A DNA stretch of 24,420 bases from CAYOEZ01 sp964402955. Lineage in GTDB: Bacteria > Chloroflexota > DTOL01 > DAOUCN01. The translations under genes and the position numbers were made by a program. Numbering within the stretch: the first letter of the stretch is position 1; every line of letters begins with the position of its first letter. The notes beneath the pieces were generated by a model. That model saw nothing but the letters and a program-made list of their open reading frames with translations. It was not told the DNA's origin and did not search any database. The stretch covers positions 1 through 24,420 of the forward strand of contig CAYOEZ010000045.1 in assembly GCA_964402955.1 (NCBI GenBank). Direction: 5' to 3'. Below are positions 24,321-24,420 of this stretch, piece by piece.

Positions 24321-24420
24321 TCATTGCCCCGTGTAACTGTTCACCGTTGTCTCGTGATAGACGCCAACAACGTAGTGGCGCTGCTTGCTGCGCCAGACCC
24401 ACGCCGTTGAGACAACACAG
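24321..24420 (-). CDS. C-terminal fragment of an unidentified protein (runs off the right edge)
   Basis: The last 32 codons of an open frame end at TGA 24323-24321. They read VVSTAWVWRSKQRHYVVGVY then HETTVNSYTGQ. The basic, aromatic end does not resemble an ABC permease tail. It ends 36 bp before the ATPase start. I do not recognise the family, and other frames in this stretch are also partly open. Confidence 0.4.
   Translation of the reverse strand, partial: CVVSTAWVWRSKQRHYVVGVYHETTVNSYTGQ

Overview
This is a GC-rich, gene-dense bacterial window. Several traits point to Chloroflexota (Anaerolineae/Caldilineae-like), though this is inferred from gene content and style with no marker phylogeny. 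They are a single-chain glycyl-tRNA synthetase, HspR-type heat-shock repressors, a lipoprotein with a long Thr/Pro/Ala linker behind its lipobox, DUF5678 and retropepsin-like small genes, and intergenic regions filled with inverted and heptameric repeats. Most genes have clear Shine-Dalgarno sites, and many have sigma70-type promoters with exact 17-nt spacers.

Layout. Positions 1-1100 (minus): HicB-like antitoxin, MazG-like pyrophosphohydrolase, and the start of glyQS. 1105-2283 (plus): a secreted-looking or cytosolic amidohydrolase. 2284-2409: one large inverted repeat that fills the whole convergent gap. 2411-3108 (minus): a Phd/YefM-like small protein and a 1-Cys-type peroxiredoxin whose peroxidatic residue is encoded by an in-frame TGA, followed at the right distance by a SECIS-like hairpin. 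This is most likely a selenoprotein and is the main discovery of the window. 3287-5899 (minus): ClpB. 5958-6642 (plus): a two-gene cassette, DUF5678 plus a retropepsin-like protein, with a dyad over its -10 box. 6646-9123: a heat-shock island made of dnaJ-hspR (minus) and hspR2-hsp20 (plus). The two halves are driven by divergent near-consensus promoters, each overlapped by a HAIR-like HspR operator. 9342-10139 (plus): an unrecognised two-TM protein. 10248-13762 (minus): GH1 beta-glucosidase and a TAP-type alpha/beta-hydrolase lipoprotein.

13873-16109 (minus): parA-parB-comEA. 16217-16896 (plus): recR. 16999-19155 (minus): a membrane protein with a degenerate PP2C domain and a beta-propeller. 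19235-19277: a strong terminator. 19296-22352 (minus): a promoter followed by an M24-like pseudo-peptidase, galU and a GHMP sugar kinase. 22366-24284 (minus): a GntR regulator fused to a periplasmic-binding-like domain, and an ABC ATPase of the tungstate/molybdate type. A partial ORF runs off the right edge.

How the parts relate: ClpB, DnaJ, Hsp20 and two HspR paralogues form a proteostasis module with its likely operators visible in the DNA. GalU and the GHMP kinase probably feed nucleotide-sugar synthesis. The GntR-PBP protein probably senses the ligand of the adjacent transporter. Two intergenic spots (6960-7069 and 16900-17002) carry facing arrays of GGGNNNN heptamers that can form hairpins or G-quadruplexes. 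Three other spots share a GAGCACGAA motif.
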